NCBI GenBank assembly: GCA_036260395.1
Contig: DASZZY010000037.1
Coordinates: forward strand, 1-12,517
Reading direction: 5' to 3'
Origin: DASZZY01 sp036260395
Lineage (GTDB): Bacteria > Actinomycetota > UBA4738 > CALAEC01
Length of the DNA: 12,517 nt
Below are positions 12,016 through 12,517 of the stretch, one piece after another. Position numbers and translations under genes: made by a program. The number at the start of each line of letters is the position of its first letter. Position 1 is the stretch's first letter. The notes below the pieces were generated by a model. The model made no database searches. It had not been told where the DNA came from and saw only the letters and a program-made list of their open reading frames with translations.

Positions 12016-12517
12016 ATGATGTCCGAGGACCGTACCGACCGGATCGACACCGCCCCCGACGCGCCGTCGGACGCCGGGGACGAGCAGATGACCCAGCCGG
12101 CGGAGGCCGACCGGGGCGTCGACCTGCCCCCCTCGGTGGAGGAGGGCGACGCTCCGGCCGAGGCGCCGTCGGCCGAGGAGGTCGCCCCACCGCTCCCGGC
12201 GCCGCCGGCGCCCGACGAGCGTCCGGGGTCCACGTCCGAGGTCGGCGAGGCCTCGCCGGACGGCGCGGCGGCGACCGAGCAGGTGGCGCCGGCCAGCGAG
12301 GAGGCCGTCGAGCGGCAGGACGTCGAGGAGGCGCCGCCGGGCCCGGACGTCGCCGAGGCCCCTACCGAGCCCGAGCGCGAGGACCTGGAGGTCGCCGAGG
12401 CGGTCGGACGCTTCTTCCTCGTCGCGAACGCCGCGGTCGGAGACGCGCCGCTGCCGCCGGGGGCCGAGCGCACCGAGGCCTCGATGACGGAGGGCTTCTA
12501 CGAGGCGGTCGTGCGGG
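12016..12517 (+). CDS. Acidic N-terminal region of a protein in the nusG position (partial)
   Basis: An open frame from ATG 12016 (or ATG 12019) runs past the right edge; 167 residues are visible. The first ~130 are Asp/Glu/Ala/Pro-rich and surely disordered. A more ordered piece follows at about 130-167 (EVAEAVGRFFLVANAAVG, then TEASMTEGFYEAVVR). Position after secE strongly suggests nusG, and actinobacterial NusG proteins do carry acidic N-terminal extensions. However, the extension is much longer than usual, and the NusG N-terminal domain signature (a WYVVH-like segment) is not reached in the window. I therefore assign NusG by context only. Confidence 0.6.
   Translation, partial: MMSEDRTDRIDTAPDAPSDAGDEQMTQPAEADRGVDLPPSVEEGDAPAEAPSAEEVAPPLPAPPAPDERPGSTSEVGEASPDGAAATEQVAPASEEAVERQDVEEAPPGPDVAEAPTEPEREDLEVAEAVGRFFLVANAAVGDAPLPPGAERTEASMTEGFYEAVVR

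Noticed and set aside
11553..12473. 306-residue minus-strand Ser/Ala/Gly-rich frame
   Set aside because: Runs across tRNA-Trp, secE and the acidic gene; low-complexity shadow.
1..12517. CRISPR array, rRNA, or intact insertion sequence
   Set aside because: No regularly spaced repeats, rRNA-like sequence or transposase motifs were seen.

Overview
The window looks like chromosomal DNA from a high-GC Gram-positive bacterium (Actinomycetota). The evidence is strong G/C preference at third codon positions, frequent GTG and TTG starts, 1-4 base overlaps between genes, and a gene order that recalls the mycobacterial locus thrT-metT-rpmG-hadA-hadB-hadC-trpT-secE-nusG. I cannot place it below phylum. 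It is probably not a mycobacterium, because extra genes interrupt the locus at three points and hadC is absent.

Left part (1-1965): the C-terminus of an unrecognised protein; a small HesB/IscA-like protein with no cysteines; a divergently transcribed lipoprotein with the COG4315/PF03640-type secreted repeat; and a DUF192 lipoprotein. The tRNA pair Thr(GGT)-Met(CAT) follows at 1989-2138.

First insertion (2189-6255): a tightly overlapping operon that I consider the most interesting part. It encodes (i) a winged-helix DNA-binding domain fused to a beta-carbonic-anhydrase-like zinc domain, (ii) a flavin-dependent-halogenase-like FAD enzyme with a WxWxIP motif and a C-terminal four-cysteine zinc ribbon, (iii) an MFS transporter with two extra N-terminal membrane helices, and (iv) a small Cys/His-rich protein. 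Its promoter places the RNA start at or next to the GTG codon, so the mRNA is probably leaderless. The logic suggests a sensor/regulator, a modifying enzyme and a transporter for one small molecule, but the substrate is unknown.

Middle (6261-8973): rpmG with its own promoter; a convergent NarL/FixJ-type response regulator whose phospho-acceptor Asp is replaced by Ser; and a fabG-hadA-hadB operon (3-ketoacyl reductase plus heterodimeric hydroxyacyl dehydratase). The fabG promoter overlaps an inverted repeat CTACCG-TT-CGGTAG. A close copy, TACCG-CC-CGGTA, precedes the sigma-factor gene.

Third part (8985-11509): an ECF sigma factor, an anti-sigma factor whose N-terminal helix lies in the sigma reading frame, and a FAS1 (fasciclin) lipoprotein gene broken by three further frame changes. 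All four frame steps have the same sign (equivalent to loss of one base), so this stretch is either decaying or carries systematic deletion errors. The content recalls the mycobacterial sigK-rskA-mpt83/mpt70 module. A convergent gene for a coiled-coil protein follows.

Right end (11545-12517): tRNA-Trp(CCA), secE, and the start of a long acidic ORF in the nusG position. Its visible ~167 residues do not yet reach a recognisable NusG domain. No CRISPR array, rRNA or intact mobile element was seen.
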